Notes under the pieces: generated by a model
What the model saw: the letters and a program-made list of their open reading frames with translations, nothing else
Database searches by the model: none
Told to the model about the DNA's origin: nothing
Origin: Chryseobacterium gleum
Lineage (GTDB): Bacteria; Bacteroidota; Bacteroidia; Flavobacteriales_D; Crocinitomicaceae
Direction: 5' to 3'
Length of the DNA: 40,741 bases
Assembly (NCBI GenBank): GCA_945897755.1
Contig: CAMDGH010000015.1
Coordinates: forward strand, 1 to 40,741
Position numbers and translations under genes: made by a program
Shown here: in pieces, positions 24,993 through 33,773 of the stretch
How positions within the stretch are numbered: the first letter of the stretch is position 1
Layout of the letters: the number at the start of each line of letters is the position of its first letter

Positions 24993-27089
24993 ATGAAACC
25001 ATTTACACAAAACAATTCAATATACTGCAAAAAATCGGTCTTATTCACCTTGTTTTTTGTATGTTTTAATTCGGTCTTTTTTGGTCAGGACACATTGTCA
25101 ATTGCTGAAAATGATTCTTCAAACATCAGCAAATTAAGTAAGTACAAATCTAAACGGTTTGCAGCCAACTATCTACGTATCGGAGATACATACTCCGCCA
25201 TACGCTATTACGAAAACATAATTTCAAAAACTGAAAAAAGCGATAAAGAAAAATATATTTTAGCTAATTTATACCTGAAAACAAGAGATTACAAAAAAGC
25301 AGAAGTCCTTTTTCAATACTTTTCTGAAAATCTTGCCTCAGCATATCCTGAATCTCAATTTATGTATGCGCGCATGTTGAAAGCAAACCAAAAATACTCC
25401 GAAGCAAAGGTTCAATTTAGTGCCTTTTCAAAACTAAAGTTTTCAGCTCATCAAAAAGAAGAACTCCAATTAAAAAAACAAACGAAAATTGAGATTAGCT
25501 CTTGTGACATTGCTTTAAAGACAATGACAAACGAAAATGAATATGCTATTTCACACCTAAACAAAACAATAAACACTCCTTTTATTGAATCTTCTCCTAT
25601 ACTCATTGACTCATCATTCTTCATCTACATATCCACAAACATTGACTCCCTCAAAAAATACCCACTAAACAATCCTGATTCAATTCCATTTCGGAAAATA
25701 ATGGCTGCAAAAATGATTGATTCAACATGGAATAATGCAAAACCAATGTCGTTTCCGTTCAACAATGAATTTGATATTCATAATATGGCTTTAAATCCTT
25801 CAAAAAACAGACTGTATTTCTCCAAATGTTTAAGAACAAAAGATCATAAAATAATCTGTGAACTTTGGATTAGCAACCTCGTAAACAATGTTTGGGAAAT
25901 CCCTGTAAAATTAGAAAATCAACTCTCCATTCCCTCATACACTTCAACAATGCCAACTGTGGGACTCGACAAAAAAAAGAAGGAAACTGTCTATTTCTCT
26001 TCAAACAGACCAGGTGGTAAAGGAGGAATGGATATATGGTACTCTTCTTATGATGAAAAAAAGAAAAACCATTCAAAACCAAAACACGCTGGAAAAAAAA
26101 TAAACTCTCTTAAAGATGAATTAACTCCCTTTTACGATATCCACCACAACAGCCTTTATTTTAGTTCTTCTAGTTTTGGTGGTTTTGGTGAATTAGATGT
26201 TTTCAAAAGTATTGGAGTAGAAAATACATGGAGTGCTCCAGAAAACATAGGGGCATCAATAAACACTGGAGCTGATGAACTTTACTATACGCAACAAATA
26301 AGTACCACACAAAAAAACGGGTTTTTCATCTCAAATAGAGTTGGTGGAACAAATTATGCAAACCCTACCTGTTGCGACGACATATATGCATTTAAAAGCA
26401 AAACCTTTGTTGATTTCCTCGCTTTTGGAAAACTGACAGATGGAAATGATAGCATCCCTGTAAAAAAGGCAAGTAAAACTCCTTTAGATAGTGTTAACAT
26501 TTCTTTATTTGAACTTAAAAATGATACAACCTTCCTTGTACAATCAACAATATCAGATATAAATGGACTTTTCAATTTACATATAGAACACAAAAAAGCA
26601 TATCGAATTTCCTATGAAAAAATAGGTTACCTTACAAAACACATCGATTTTAATTCAGAAAAAGGACCACCCCACAACATCGATCTTTCCACATTTCTTA
26701 AAGAACTGCCTAAAGGTTCTATTGTAATAAGTAATATCTATTACGAAACAGCTAAAGCAACACTAACAAATGAATCCATTGAAAGCTTAAATAAAGAACT
26801 TGTTTCATTACTCCTTGAAAATAATCACCTCATTATTGAAATAAGTTCTCATACAGACAATGTAGGTTCAGATCGCTCAAATCAATCACTTTCTCAGGCG
26901 CGCGCAGAAAGTGTCATAGAACATCTCATCAAAAAAGGAATAACAAAGGAGAGATTGATTGCGAAAGGATATGGTGAATCAGTTCCAATCTCAAGTAATG
27001 ACGATGTAAATGGGCGTCAAAAAAACAGGCGTACCGAATTTAAAATAATCGGTTATTTAAAAAACATCGATATCAATTACGAAGATTAA
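24993..27089 (+). CDS. PorE-like TPR / PD40 / CRD / OmpA envelope protein
   Basis: 698 residues with the four-part order described for the T9SS component PorE: signal peptide (about 14-31), TPR-like helices (about 55-150; YLRIGDTYSAIRYYENII, YLKTRDYKKAEVLFQYF), a PD40/WD40-like beta-propeller (about 190-470, with YFSSNRPGGKGGMDIWYS and YFSSSSFGGFGELDVF blades), a carboxypeptidase-regulatory-like beta sandwich (about 475-560, ISDINGLFNLHIEHKKAYRI), and an OmpA_C peptidoglycan-binding domain (about 575-690; ISSHTDNVGSDRSNQSLSQA and GRQKNRRTEF, with the diaminopimelate-binding Asp and Arg). No lipobox is seen at the signal-peptide end, unlike lipoprotein PorE, so it may be a paralog of unknown duty. 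It starts 37 bp from the divergent NIF3-like gene. Confidence 0.88.
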   Translation: MKPFTQNNSIYCKKSVLFTLFFVCFNSVFFGQDTLSIAENDSSNISKLSKYKSKRFAANYLRIGDTYSAIRYYENIISKTEKSDKEKYILANLYLKTRDYKKAEVLFQYFSENLASAYPESQFMYARMLKANQKYSEAKVQFSAFSKLKFSAHQKEELQLKKQTKIEISSCDIALKTMTNENEYAISHLNKTINTPFIESSPILIDSSFFIYISTNIDSLKKYPLNNPDSIPFRKIMAAKMIDSTWNNAKPMSFPFNNEFDIHNMALNPSKNRLYFSKCLRTKDHKIICELWISNLVNNVWEIPVKLENQLSIPSYTSTMPTVGLDKKKKETVYFSSNRPGGKGGMDIWYSSYDEKKKNHSKPKHAGKKINSLKDELTPFYDIHHNSLYFSSSSFGGFGELDVFKSIGVENTWSAPENIGASINTGADELYYTQQISTTQKNGFFISNRVGGTNYANPTCCDDIYAFKSKTFVDFLAFGKLTDGNDSIPVKKASKTPLDSVNISLFELKNDTTFLVQSTISDINGLFNLHIEHKKAYRISYEKIGYLTKHIDFNSEKGPPHNIDLSTFLKELPKGSIVISNIYYETAKATLTNESIESLNKELVSLLLENNHLIIEISSHTDNVGSDRSNQSLSQARAESVIEHLIKKGITKERLIAKGYGESVPISSNDDVNGRQKNRRTEFKIIGYLKNIDINYED

Positions 27090-27101
27090 AAAAATCTAAA
27101 A

Positions 27102-27878
27102 TCAAAATCCTTCAAAAATACCTAATCCAAAAAGTGCAAAATCATATTTTACGGGATCACTTGGGTCTAATGCTCTTAAATTCCCATCTAATTCACTAAG
27201 GGCTTTTACATCGTTTTTACCCCTTGAAATAAGGCCAAGTTTACGTGCTACATTTCCGCTATGAACATCTAGGGGGCATGATAACTTTGATGGTGAAATA
27301 TCCCAAATCCCAAAATCAACACCCGCATTATCTTTTCGACATAACCACCTCAAATTCATATTAATTCTCTTTGCAACACTACCTTTATTTGGATCTGCTA
27401 CATGTTTTCTAGTACGGATAGGGTGTTCTATCTCAAAAAAAAGTTGTTTTAAAGCATGAATGGCTGGTTGAACGGAATCTTCAGTTTGATATTTTATGAA
27501 AATTGATTCTAAGCCACCATGATTAGTATAGATATGCCTTAGACCCTTTATAAAATACTTAAAATCTTCTCCATTGAAAGTCCTATGAACAAAACCTTCA
27601 AGACGTTCCAATTGATATTCTTGATGAGACATGACAAAATCATAAGGAGAATCCCCTAACAAGTCCATCATTCTATGACCATTTTTAGTAATCATTTTTC
27701 GGTTACCCCAAGCTATAGATGAGGCTAAAAAACTAGCTATTTCAACATCTTCTTTCAGAGAATACCTGTGTGGGATACTGATTGGGTCTAGCTCAATGAA
27801 GTTTTTCGTGTTAAACTCATTAACCTTAGCGTCTAAAAATGTTTTAAGTTCATCTTTACTTAAACCAAGAGATTCCAT
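27102..27878 (-). CDS. TIGR02757/DUF2400 family protein
   Basis: 258 residues, resembling the TIGR02757 (DUF2400) family found across Bacteroidota and some other phyla. Recognisable segments: DPISIPHRYSLKEDVEIASF and SSIAWGNRKMITKNGHRMM at the N-terminus, FVHRTFNGEDFKYFIKGLRH, and the C-terminal LSCPLDVHSGNVARKLGL, followed by a YDFALFGLG end. The LDVHSGNVARKLGL stretch recalls the helix-hairpin/catalytic aspartate part of HhH-GPD DNA glycosylases, so a DNA-repair-like fold is possible, but no activity is established. It follows hemB on the same strand with a 113-nt gap and ends 12 nt from the convergent OmpA-protein stop. Confidence 0.8.
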   Translation of the reverse strand: MESLGLSKDELKTFLDAKVNEFNTKNFIELDPISIPHRYSLKEDVEIASFLASSIAWGNRKMITKNGHRMMDLLGDSPYDFVMSHQEYQLERLEGFVHRTFNGEDFKYFIKGLRHIYTNHGGLESIFIKYQTEDSVQPAIHALKQLFFEIEHPIRTRKHVADPNKGSVAKRINMNLRWLCRKDNAGVDFGIWDISPSKLSCPLDVHSGNVARKLGLISRGKNDVKALSELDGNLRALDPSDPVKYDFALFGLGIFEGF

Positions 27879-27991
27879 AATGAATTTAAATTTATAAGAA
27901 TATACATTTCATCAAACTAATTTACAAAAACAGAGGAATGAAAGTAGTTACGCTAAAAAAATAACGCATTTAAACAGAATTAGCCATAGTG

Positions 27992-28963
27992 CTATTTCCT
28001 AACTAAAGCTGCAAAATCTTTAGCGAAATAAGTAAGGATACCATCTGCTCCAGCCCTTCTGATACTCAATAACATTTCAGACATAGTAGCTTCGTAATTT
28101 AACCATCCGTTTCGAGATGCTGCATAAACCATTGCACATTCCCCACTCACATTATAAGCTGTAATTGGAATTGGAAAACGTTCCTTTAAGGTATGAATCA
28201 CATCCAAATAACAGATTGCAGGCTTAACCATTAACATATCAGCACCTTCAGAATAATCTAACTCAGCTTCAAGAAGCGCTTCTCTTCGGTTTGCTGGATT
28301 CATTTGATAGGTTTTTTTATCCCCCGATTTTGGAGCAGAATCTAGTGCATCACGAAAAGGACCATAAAAGGCACTCGCATACTTAACTGCATAAGACATA
28401 ATACTTATATCTGAGAAATTAGCTTCATCTAAAGCTTCACGAATAAACCCTACCCTTCCATCCATCATATCCGATGGGCCAATAATATCTATTCCAGCTT
28501 GAGCTTGAGCTATGGCCATTTTAGCTAAAATAGGAAGTGTCTCGTCATTACATATTTTACCATTTTGCACTAAACCATCATGTCCATCCGAAGAATATGG
28601 ATCCATCGCAACATCACTCATTAATACAATATTTGGAAATCGTTCTTTGATTTCTCTAATCGCATTCAAATAAAAATTATCACTTGCATAGCTATAGGTC
28701 GCGAATGTATCTTTTAAATGATCTTCAACAGCAGGAAATAAAACAAATTGATTGATCCCTAGTGAGATACACGCTTCTATTTCAGGTAAAAGAGTGTCTA
28801 AACTCCATCTAAAATTGAACGGTAAAGAACTAATCTCGCGTTTAACCCCTTTACCATCTTGAATAAATAGGGGGTAAATTAAATTTTCTACACCGAGTTT
28901 AGTTTCTTCAACCATAGCGCGAATAACACTATTCTTCCTATTTCTTCGAGGTCTTATCAACAT
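27992..28963 (-). CDS. hemB: Delta-aminolevulinic acid dehydratase (porphobilinogen synthase)
   Basis: 323-residue haem-pathway enzyme condensing two 5-aminolevulinates to porphobilinogen. Catalytic Schiff-base lysines are visible at K194 (SYAVKYASAFYGPFRDA) and K247 (ADMLMVKPAICYLDV). GIDIIGPSDMMDGRVG and YQMNPANRREAL are family signatures. The region that holds three zinc-binding cysteines in zinc enzymes here reads DVAMDPYSSDGHDG (117-130), with Ala and Asp in place of Cys, which places it in the magnesium-dependent class like the Pseudomonas enzyme. Length is normal. It lies 36 nt downstream of the thiolase on the same strand and is probably cotranscribed. No other haem gene is in the window. 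Confidence 0.97.
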   Translation of the reverse strand: MLIRPRRNRKNSVIRAMVEETKLGVENLIYPLFIQDGKGVKREISSLPFNFRWSLDTLLPEIEACISLGINQFVLFPAVEDHLKDTFATYSYASDNFYLNAIREIKERFPNIVLMSDVAMDPYSSDGHDGLVQNGKICNDETLPILAKMAIAQAQAGIDIIGPSDMMDGRVGFIREALDEANFSDISIMSYAVKYASAFYGPFRDALDSAPKSGDKKTYQMNPANRREALLEAELDYSEGADMLMVKPAICYLDVIHTLKERFPIPITAYNVSGECAMVYAASRNGWLNYEATMSEMLLSIRRAGADGILTYFAKDFAALVRK

Positions 28964-28999
28964 AAAATGTTCTCATTAATGGGTAAAGTAAGCAGAAAA

Positions 29000-30178
29000 T
29001 TAATTTATATTCTCAATTATTATAGCAGATGCACCTCCACCTCCATTACAAATCGTAGCAACACCATAACTTCCTTTATTTTGCTTCAAAACATTTATTA
29101 ATGTAACTATAATTCGTGAGCCAGAACTTCCTAGCGGGTGACCTAAGGCAACAGCTCCCCCATTTACATTTACTTTAGAAGGATCAAGACCTAATATTTT
29201 AGTGTTTGCTATACCAACTACAGAAAAAGCCTCATTAAACTCCCAGAAATCAATATCGGACTTAGATAAACCAGCACGCAAAAGAGCTTTATCAACCGCT
29301 TTTGATGGAGCAGTCGTAAACCATTCAGGTTCATGAGCTGCATCGGCATAAGCTACAATTTTAGCCAATGGAGTAAGCTTATATTTTTCAAGGGCTTCTT
29401 TTGAAACCAAAATTAAAGCAGATGCTCCATCATTCAACTTAGATGCATTTGCAGCAGTAATAGTTCCTTCTTTATCAAAAGCTGGTTTTAACCCCCTAAC
29501 TTTGTCAATGAACACATTTTTAAACTCTTCATCCTCTGAAATTATGTTAGGTTCTCCTTTTTTCTGAGGAATCGAAATCGAAATTACTTCATTATTGAAA
29601 AGTCCAGATTTCCAAGCCTCTGCAGATTTCTTGTATGAATCTAGTGCAAAATCATCTTGTTCTTCTCTCGTTATAGCATACTCCTTAGCACACAACTCTG
29701 CACAATTACCCATTGGAAGATTACTATATACATCAAGTAGACCATCTTTCGTTATTCCGTCTACAAGCGCTATATTTCCAAACTTTGTACCACTCCTTCC
29801 ATTCACATAATGTGGAGTTTGACTCATATTTTCCATCCCGCCAGCAATCACCACGTGGTTATCACCACATAAAATTGTTTGTGCCGCAATCATTACAGAC
29901 TTCATTCCAGAAGCACATACTTTATTTATGGTTGTGCAAGGAATATCATTTGGTAATCCTGCTTTAAGAGCAGCTTGTCTTGCAGGAGCCTGACCAACAC
30001 CCGCTTGAAGTACGTTCCCTAAAAAAACTTCATCTACAGAAGAAGATTCAAGTTGAATTTTTTCCAAAGAAGCTTTTATAACAGCAGCAGCTAAATCTGA
30101 AGCTGACAATGTAGCTAAGCCACCTAAAAAACTTCCAACAGGAGTTCTTAATGCTGAAACAATGTAGATTTCATTCAT
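29000..30178 (-). CDS. Acetyl-CoA C-acetyltransferase (thiolase)
   Basis: 392-residue thiolase. The nucleophilic cysteine is in INKVCASGMKSVMIAA (about residue 88), the catalytic histidine in NGGAVALGHPLGSSGSRI (about 340-357), and the second cysteine in TICNGGGGASA (about 379). NEAFSVVGIANTKIL carries the NEAF motif. The pattern fits biosynthetic/degradative acetoacetyl-CoA thiolases (AtoB/ThlA type), though longer-chain acyl-CoA use cannot be excluded. Probably cytoplasmic tetramer. First gene of a minus-strand unit with hemB and the TIGR02757-type gene. A -7-like box lies 33 nt upstream. Confidence 0.94.
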   Translation of the reverse strand: MNEIYIVSALRTPVGSFLGGLATLSASDLAAAVIKASLEKIQLESSSVDEVFLGNVLQAGVGQAPARQAALKAGLPNDIPCTTINKVCASGMKSVMIAAQTILCGDNHVVIAGGMENMSQTPHYVNGRSGTKFGNIALVDGITKDGLLDVYSNLPMGNCAELCAKEYAITREEQDDFALDSYKKSAEAWKSGLFNNEVISISIPQKKGEPNIISEDEEFKNVFIDKVRGLKPAFDKEGTITAANASKLNDGASALILVSKEALEKYKLTPLAKIVAYADAAHEPEWFTTAPSKAVDKALLRAGLSKSDIDFWEFNEAFSVVGIANTKILGLDPSKVNVNGGAVALGHPLGSSGSRIIVTLINVLKQNKGSYGVATICNGGGGASAIIIENIN

Positions 30179-30211
30179 AATTTTCTCAAATTATTTAATT
30201 AAAATTTATGC

Positions 30212-30219
30212 CAAAACTA
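30212..30219 (-). promoter_or_regulatory. Candidate -7 element for the thiolase-hemB unit
   Basis: Minus-strand TAGTTTTG matches TAnnTTTG, 33 nt before the thiolase ATG. No TTG at the expected -33 spacing. Confidence 0.38.
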
Positions 30220-30287
30220 ACTACAATAATCTTACTTTTACCTAAAAATTTGACCTTTTTGATTCATTTTTTGTTAAATTTATAGCA

Positions 30288-32366
30288 ATGAAAATAATAA
30301 GTGATTTAACACCCTGGTTATTAATACCCTTACAATTAGTATGTGTTTCACTTTCAGTTTTTCTTTTTAAGAAACAAGCTTGGCTTAGGGACGCTCCTCG
30401 ATGGGTAAAGCCAACTGTTATCTCATTGCGCTCAATTAGTCTATTCCTTGTCATAGTGTTAATACTTGGAGTTTTAATAGAAAGAAAGGAAATAGAATAT
30501 CAATCACCCTCCTTAATCGTCGTCGTCGACAATTCTCAGTCTATGATTAACTATCCTGACAGCGGTTTTGTTCAGAAACGTATAAAAGAAATACAAAAAA
30601 AAATAAAGGATGAAAACGCTTCTTCCATGAAGATAAGTTATTTAACAATAGGAACATCGCTTAACACATCTTCTTCATATGACTTCAAGGACTCAAAATC
30701 AAATTTATCTGAAGCCTTTGATAAAATTCAAACACGCTATTTTAATAAAAATATTGGTGGGATTGTATTTATTTCGGACGGAAATTACACCAACGGAGTA
30801 AATCCACTCAACTTTATCGAAAATAATCCCTTTGTCCCCATTTTCACCGTTGGTGTTGGCGATACCGTACTTAAAACAGATCAATTAATAACTCATGTTT
30901 CAGTCAATGAGTTTGCCAATCTAAATAGTTTGTTTCCAGTTGAAATAATGATTGAAAGTCGAAAGATGAAAAACAAAAATTCAACGCTCAACATATTTAA
31001 ATCCGGAAAAAAAATAAGTAGTTACCCCATACATTTTAAATCAGAAAAAGCATTTATAAAACAATCGATTGAATTAAACGCAAGCGAACTAGGGCTTCAC
31101 GAATATACCGCTTCACTTTCATCAGACCCAACAGAATACACTTCAAAAAATAATGCGTACTCTTTTTACATTGAGGTATTAGAATCACGTAGTAAAAAAT
31201 TAATTTTAACTGGTGCTCCTCACCCAGATGTATCTGTGCTTAAAACAATCCTACAAAAAGAAGAAAACAGTGAAGTAGAAATTGGATATCTCCCGGAATG
31301 GAAAGGGAGGGTTTCGAACTATGATATCGTTCTGTGGTATGAACCAGGGGTTGGTTTTCAAGAATCTTTACTGGAACAATTAAAAACATCTAATACTCCC
31401 GTTTTTTATATTGTAGGTACACGAACAACACCTTCAATCATTGATAAACTTGGCATAGGGGTTGATCTTCAAACATCCACCGAGCAAAATGAAATTCAAG
31501 CAGATGTCAACAATTCAAATACAAGTATTGAATTAACAGATAACCAAGAGAAATTAATCGAATCATTCCCTCCACTCCTAGTTAACTATGGCGATGTTAT
31601 TTCTAATAATACAAATGAAATTGTGTTGTATCAAAAAATAGGAGGATACAAAACAACTAATCCGCTATTACTTGTTGGCTCAAACAAAGGAAAAGCTCAC
31701 GGATTTCTTTACGGTGAAGGCATTTGGAAATGGAAATTAAATGAATATGGTGCCATGAAAAACAACACTGTATTAGAAGCCATTATACAAAAAACCGTTT
31801 CTTTTTTAGCTCGTAAAGAGAATACTTCCCCATTAAAAATTGAATTCCCTTCTGTTTTATCAACAGAAGAAGATGTTCTCATAAGTGCAACATTCCGCAA
31901 CGAAAAAAATGAGTTAACTACACAATCGATTATTCATTTTGAATACTGGAATAAGGATCATGTGAAAAAACAAAAAACCTTCAATCCTGAAGGAACCCAG
32001 TTCAGTTTATCGCTCGGTAAACTCAATGAAGGATTATACAACTGGAAAGCTTCAACCACATTTAATGGAAAAAGACACAGTAAGTCAGGTATCTTCATCA
32101 TTAAGACACCCCATATTGAACAAGCAGAAACACGCGCAAATCATGGTTTACTAAAACAGATGGCTAAGGAATCAAACGGATCTTTTTCTCCACTTTCAAA
32201 AGCATCGGGACTTCCTATACTAATTTCAAAAAGAAACGATATTCGAACAATCGGAACAGAAAAGCCAATAACACACAATTTATTAGAATATGCACTTGTA
32301 TTATTACTTATCATCGGCACCTTAAGTAGTGAATGGTTTATTAAAAAGTGGTTTGGTTCCTATTAA
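30288..32366 (+). CDS. Membrane-anchored von Willebrand A-type protein of unknown function
   Basis: 692 residues. Two N-terminal membrane helices (about 10-28 and 44-64) and one near the C-terminus (about 666-683, YALVLLLIIGTLSSEWFI) bracket a large soluble part. A von Willebrand A-type fold starts at SLIVVVDNSQSM (MIDAS D81-x-S83-x-S85), with GGIVFISDGNYTNGVNP and PIFTVGVGD as later strands. After about residue 200 come beta domains, then KLILTGAPHPDVSVLKTILQ and NYDIVLWYEPG, which look like the class-I-glutamine-amidotransferase-like fold seen in related Bacteroidota membrane proteins; no catalytic cysteine is apparent. Not part of a recognisable Bat operon. A stress, envelope or protein-assembly role is possible but unproven. 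The second MITE copy begins 8 nt after its stop. Confidence 0.8.
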   Translation: MKIISDLTPWLLIPLQLVCVSLSVFLFKKQAWLRDAPRWVKPTVISLRSISLFLVIVLILGVLIERKEIEYQSPSLIVVVDNSQSMINYPDSGFVQKRIKEIQKKIKDENASSMKISYLTIGTSLNTSSSYDFKDSKSNLSEAFDKIQTRYFNKNIGGIVFISDGNYTNGVNPLNFIENNPFVPIFTVGVGDTVLKTDQLITHVSVNEFANLNSLFPVEIMIESRKMKNKNSTLNIFKSGKKISSYPIHFKSEKAFIKQSIELNASELGLHEYTASLSSDPTEYTSKNNAYSFYIEVLESRSKKLILTGAPHPDVSVLKTILQKEENSEVEIGYLPEWKGRVSNYDIVLWYEPGVGFQESLLEQLKTSNTPVFYIVGTRTTPSIIDKLGIGVDLQTSTEQNEIQADVNNSNTSIELTDNQEKLIESFPPLLVNYGDVISNNTNEIVLYQKIGGYKTTNPLLLVGSNKGKAHGFLYGEGIWKWKLNEYGAMKNNTVLEAIIQKTVSFLARKENTSPLKIEFPSVLSTEEDVLISATFRNEKNELTTQSIIHFEYWNKDHVKKQKTFNPEGTQFSLSLGKLNEGLYNWKASTTFNGKRHSKSGIFIIKTPHIEQAETRANHGLLKQMAKESNGSFSPLSKASGLPILISKRNDIRTIGTEKPITHNLLEYALVLLLIIGTLSSEWFIKKWFGSY

Positions 32367-32373
32367 GAATAAT

Positions 32374-32493
32374 AAGACAGTTGCAAAACCCTAACTCATC
32401 GTTGAATCAAAAATTTAACATCCTCATTTACAACAGTAAACTCCGGTATTAAATTTTTAATCCGCCTCCATTTATAACTTTTGCAACGGTCTT
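32374..32493. mobile_element. MITE-like element, copy 2 (non-autonomous)
   Basis: 120 bp, nearly identical to the element at 22829-22952 apart from scattered substitutions and 4 bases of indel. Terminal inverted repeats are AAGACAGTTGCAAAA (32374-32388) and the complement of AAGACCGTTGCAAAA (32479-32493). The flanks ATAAT (32369-32373) and ATAAT (32494-32498) make a plausible 5-bp target-site duplication. On the minus strand the same 26-codon frame stays open (YKWRRIKNLIPEFTVV ... ending FLIQR and TGA), with two synonymous and two amino-acid changes from copy 1. It has the same orientation as copy 1 and, like it, lies just after a plus-strand gene stop. Confidence 0.82.
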
Positions 32494-32518
32494 ATAATAT
32501 AAGTTCCTTGCTTGAAGT

Positions 32519-32566
32519 GTTAATTTAAAAAAGCCAGTCGAAATGACTGGCTTTTTTTAAATTAAC
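32519..32566. terminator. Bidirectional terminator between vWA gene and trxB
   Basis: Near-perfect 21-bp inverted repeat (32519-32539 with 32545-32566, one extra T on the right) with core AAGCCAGTC/GACTGGCTT, a 5-nt loop, and A- and T-runs on either side. It ends about 20 nt before the trxB stop. Confidence 0.9.
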
Positions 32567-32586
32567 AGATGATGAACTAATCTATA

Positions 32587-33543
32587 TCAATGGCCTTTTG
32601 CAGATAAATAGCGTTCAGCATCGAGTGCTGCCATACATCCTGTACCAGCAGCAGTAATTGCTTGTCTATAGGTCTTGTCTGCTGCATCACCAGCAACAAA
32701 CACCCCTTCTATATTTGTTTTTGAAGTTCCAGGCTGTTCGTATTTAATATAACCTGTTTCATCTAAATTAATGTAATCCTCAAAAATAGCTGTGTTAGGT
32801 TTGTGGCCTATAGCTACAAAGAATCCAGTACATGGTATTGTCGATTCTTCCCCTGTCTTCGTATTACGAATAGAAACTCCTGTTACCAAATCTTTTTCAC
32901 CCAATACTTCAACTGTTTCAGTATTGTATAAAATAGTAATATTTTTTGTGTTTTTAACACGTTCAGCCATAATTTTAGAAGCTCTAAAATCATCTTTACG
33001 AACAAGCATTGTCACCTTTGTACAAAGCTTAGATAAATAGTGAGCCTCTTCACAAGCAGAATCGCCAGCACCAACTATAACCGTTTCATGTCCCCGATAG
33101 AAAAACCCATCACATACAGCACAAGCAGAAACACCTCCACCTACAGAAAGGTAGTGTTGTTCTGATGGTAATCCAAGGTAATTTGCAGAAGCACCTGTTG
33201 AGATGATGACAGTATCAGCATGAATTTCGTGTCCAGTCTCAGTCCAACATTTATGAATAGGTCCTGAGAAATCAACTTTGGTAATAAAACCAAAACGAAC
33301 ATCTGTTTCAAAACGTTTGGCTTGTTCCTCAAGCTCAATCATCATAGCTGGCCCTGTAATTCCATTCGGATATCCAGGAAAGTTTTCTACTTCATTTGTT
33401 GTTGTTAATTGCCCTCCTGGCTGCATCCCTTGATACATTACCGGATGCATATCCGCCCTAGCCGCATAAATTGCAGCTGTATAACCTGCTGGTCCAGAAC
33501 CAACAATAAGGCATTTTACTTTTTCGATTGCTTCGTTACCCAT
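32587..33543 (-). CDS. trxB: Thioredoxin-disulfide reductase
   Basis: 318-residue NADPH-dependent flavoprotein that reduces thioredoxin. FAD-binding GSGPAGYTAAIYAAR (15-29), redox pair CAVC at 141-144 (SACAVCDGFFYRG), NADPH-binding GAGDSACEEAHYL (158-170), and the C-terminal FAD motif GVFVAGDAADKTYRQAITAA. Length is standard. It is cytosolic and probably feeds electrons to the cell's thioredoxins; a link to the three TlpA-type proteins in this window would need a membrane carrier (CcdA-like) that is not seen here. Transcribed alone; terminator at 32519-32566. The 230-bp gap upstream (33544-33773) holds nothing recognisable. Confidence 0.96.
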   Translation of the reverse strand: MGNEAIEKVKCLIVGSGPAGYTAAIYAARADMHPVMYQGMQPGGQLTTTNEVENFPGYPNGITGPAMMIELEEQAKRFETDVRFGFITKVDFSGPIHKCWTETGHEIHADTVIISTGASANYLGLPSEQHYLSVGGGVSACAVCDGFFYRGHETVIVGAGDSACEEAHYLSKLCTKVTMLVRKDDFRASKIMAERVKNTKNITILYNTETVEVLGEKDLVTGVSIRNTKTGEESTIPCTGFFVAIGHKPNTAIFEDYINLDETGYIKYEQPGTSKTNIEGVFVAGDAADKTYRQAITAAGTGCMAALDAERYLSAKGH

Positions 33544-33773
33544 TTATATTAATTAAATTGAATTTTTATTTTTAAGACGAAATTACCAAAAAAGAACAAA
33601 AAAAAGTCTTGATGTTTCGAATAAACCAAATAAAAAGTAATTTATACTTAAATTCTAATCTTGTTACAGACTTAAATCACTATAAAATCAATGATTTAAT
33701 ATCCAATTCATTTAAATTCAAAAAACTACTTTAATTTACCATCAAATTACCTCTATTAGTGAAATTAAATAGA

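Noticed and set aside
33544-33773. 230-bp gap upstream of trxB, examined for a small RNA or gene
   Set aside because: No hairpin with a T-run, no exact TAnnTTTG box (only TAATTTCG) and no supported frame were seen.
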